A DNA stretch of 64,000 nt from Dendrolimus kikuchii (lineage: Eukaryota > Arthropoda > Insecta > Lepidoptera > Lasiocampidae), in contig CM034412.1 of the NCBI GenBank assembly GCA_019925095.2, positions 2,046,001 to 2,110,000 of the forward strand, read 5' to 3'. This document shows, piece after piece, positions 62,321-64,000 of the stretch (position 1 is the stretch's first letter; each line of letters opens with the position of its first letter). The translations under genes were made by a program, and so were the position numbers. The notes beneath the pieces were generated by a model that was given only the letters and a program-made list of their open reading frames with translations, was not told the DNA's origin and searched no databases.

Positions 62321-62440
62321 TTTTTTTATTGTAGGAGATCAGCAGACAGGCAGACGGCCCACTTGATGGAAAGCGGTTACCATCGCGTATGGACATTTGC
62401 AACAGCAAAGTTGCTACAAATGCGCTGCTGCTCTCTTAAA
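62321..62440 (-). repeat. SINE-A 3' part
   Basis: Poly-T and GTAGGAGATCAGCAGACAGG to CTGCTCTCTTAA. Confidence 0.8.
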
Positions 62441-62461
62441 TAATTCTATAATTACGGATTT

Positions 62462-62885
62462 TTGATGGCCTGGTTGAGCGGGCTAAGCCTTTACCTTTTC
62501 AGAGGCTCCGGGTTCGATTCCTGGTATAGCAAATTTCGGAAACGTATTTTCTCCGTTATTTACTATGGTCTGGGTGTCGGGGATCGGCCCCAGAGTAGTC
62601 CGTTGTATATTACCCATAACACAAGCGTAACTTGATTAATTTGGGGATATACAATATTGATCGTGTACTAGCAGAAGGTGATGTCAGGAGCCTTAAGAAC
62701 AGACGAGCGTGCATGACAAGAGTTATGAATGTCAAAGAAGCAAGTGAGGTGTGTAAGAATAAGCCTGAGTGGCGCTCTGTTGTTCGTGCCTACCCCGCAA
62801 GGGAACTGGCGTGAAGTTATGTATGTATGTATGTATGTATACAATATGTGTGTTTGTCTGCCGATTATTATATTATTATTATTAT
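62462..62885 (+). repeat. SINE-2 with RTE inserted
   Basis: GATGGCCTGGTTGAGCGGGC (box A), GGGTTCGATTCCTGG (box B), GTTGTATATTACCC; after the RTE, ACAATATGTGTGTTTGTCTGC and the ATTATTATT tail. Confidence 0.85.
62658..62837 (+). mobile_element. RTE insertion cut at the palindrome, 10-bp duplication
   Basis: TATACAATAT at 62648-62657 and 62838-62847. Begins TGATCGTGTACTAGCAG; encodes RVLAEGDVRSLKNRRACMTR to the stop without a break. Confidence 0.92.
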
Positions 62886-63045
62886 TGTATTATGATACCT
62901 TATTTTATGTAACTTTATTATTATTATTATTGATTTCGCCAAGGTTACACTGTTAATTTGACTTTAACAATAAACCAAAGATATATGCATGTGTGTGTGT
63001 CAAATACATAGTAGTGTGTGTAATGTTTTTTTTTTGTTGATTGTT

Positions 63046-63400
63046 ACAGTTATTTAGTAGCATAGTTGTTCCTTAATTGAATAGTAATGTTATATTTTAA
63101 TTTATTCTGTGTTTAGCGCCTGTTTTATATAGAGTAGTTTGTCTATAATTTACAATAATTTTGTTACAATATTTATCTTTTGTATAATGTGATAATTGTG
63201 TAGATTATAATTCAAAATGTCTTAATTGTATATAGACGGTATTCACTACATTTTGTTTGCATGTTGGCAGACGCGATACATTTATACTGTGTTCGGCTTA
63301 TTTTATTGCATATAAAACTTTAAGTATAATATTTTATACAATATCTTATTATATAAAATATTATCTGAAATATTCAAACAGTAATGTATTAAATTTGTAT
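63046..63400. other. AT-rich DNA
   Basis: Nothing recognised. Confidence 0.4.
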
Positions 63401-64000
63401 CGTTACCATATCGAATTAATTTTGATTTTGATCGATGCTCAAGTGTTGTAGCTCTCTAGCAATATCGAGACGTCAATTTTTGACTGTCAACACTACGTAC
63501 TGATCAAAGCGGAGAGTGGCAACAGAGTTTTTGGCGGTAACTGAAAGGAGATGTTGTGGTGTGCAGTTTTATTTTATAAAAATGTGTAAAATTTAAGAAA
63601 ACTTAACTTATTTGTATTGTATTGATACTCTTAGTAAACTATGTGAATACTGAGCCCAGATCAAATGTGAACTGTATAGTCAAATGTGGCCTTTTGAGTT
63701 GTCACAAGAACTCCGTTGAATGGCACTAGCTGATTACCTACAGTTCAGCTGTGCTACACATAGGCTTAAAAAAATGAAGAAACTATATTGTAAACTAAGA
63801 TCTGGCTTAAAGGCCTAGCTGCCAAGCCATAAACTTAAATAAAAAATGAGAGTGGCAACACCAGTGCAAGAACGGCGGCCGAACGATTAACACAATACGA
63901 GCGCGCGCGCGAAATTCGAGTGACATCCCACCAAAATCTCAATATTCAAAAAAGATGCTAGCTGCAGACTCAGGTGCGTACAGTGTTTATATCATTCCGT
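63401..64000. repeat. Leader module shared with 1860-2090, interrupted
   Basis: TTGATCGATGCTCAAGTGTTG, CTCTCTAGCAATATCGAGAC and CACTACGTACTGATC match 1890-1965. GAGAGTGGCAACA appears twice (63518, 63849), the second followed by the CCAGTGCAAGAACGGCGGCC text that matches 1990. GCTAGCTGCAGACTCAGGTG at 63958 matches 2412. The segment 63593-63850 is the repeat also seen at 34771. Confidence 0.7.

Larger units (their letters stand above)
62276..63045 (-). mobile_element. Helitron (35268 type) split by nested insertions
   Basis: GTGGTCGAAATTCGACCATA at 62287 resumes as ATTTCGCCAAGGTTACACTG at 62933 and runs to GTAGTGTGTGTAATG. Between them lie SINE-A and SINE-2, the latter with an RTE inside. The 5' start is missing. 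Confidence 0.68.

Noticed and set aside
8407..64000. Receptor exon 2 (loop 2/TM4 region)
   Set aside because: I looked for a frame resembling VDYxxxRTP after an acceptor and found none; a short or diverged exon could still have been missed by eye.

Overview
The window looks like nuclear DNA of a moth or butterfly (Lepidoptera). It is AT-rich, has no operon-like gene packing, and carries one spliced neuronal receptor exon in a dense field of insect-type mobile-element debris: tRNA-derived SINEs, 5'-truncated RTE-like LINEs with GTAT tails, R1- and R2/R4-type LINE fragments, Helitrons ending in CTAG, MITEs, LTR remnants. The order is inferred from repeat style and receptor identity; no database search was possible.

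The only convincing host gene is on the + strand at 7885-8406. It is the first coding exon (174 codons) of an alpha2-adrenergic-like octopamine receptor, covering the extracellular N-terminus to the DRY motif after TM3 and ending at a clean CAG/GTGAGT donor. A pyrimidine-rich acceptor at 7226-7241 may open the exon with about 640 nt of 5' UTR. No later receptor exon was recognised, so everything from 8407 to the right edge is probably one intron of at least 55 kb, plus possibly intergenic DNA.

Layout: 1-7.2 kb is upstream repeats (R2/R4-type LINE, LINE tails, a 3-unit tandem array of about 244 bp, Helitrons, SINEs, a MITE hit by a SINE). 7.2-8.4 kb is the exon. 8.4-10.1 kb is quiet AT-rich intron. 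10.1-20 kb holds an R1-type LINE, two R2/R4-type LINE remnants head to tail, hairpin MITEs and SINEs. 20.2-21.9 kb holds a solo LTR and a 19 x 40 bp satellite. 22-36 kb has RTE copies, Helitrons and nested insertions. 36-44 kb has (TA)n tracts, LTR remnants and an RT pseudogene. 44-54 kb is rich in RTE copies and a fold-back family that I suspect is Penelope-like. 54-64 kb has an R1 RT pseudogene, SINEs, an inverted-repeat element with GC-rich cargo, and a leader module shared with the left edge.

Repeat names used here: SINE-A, a ~300 bp repeat ending GCAATAAAA; tRNA-SINE, with box A TAGCGTAATGG and box B GGTTCGAACCC; SINE-2, a second tRNA-like SINE with box B GGTTCGATTCC; RTE, a C-terminal LINE fragment whose stop is followed by AGTTATG(TATG)n; LINE-B, LINE 3' ends with a GATCGCTTTTTAGCGAT-type hairpin and tetranucleotide tail; LINE-C, 3' ends with CACGTTGCGAAG and a TTTGAATTTG tail; repeat D, ~500-640 bp with an AAT tail; fold-back family, with inverted arms beginning TAATAAAACTACGTTTTAAC. 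No intact autonomous element and no host system beyond the receptor was found. The most interesting material is the fold-back family, an RTE truncation hotspot at a palindrome, and the 59.9-60.5 kb inverted-repeat element.
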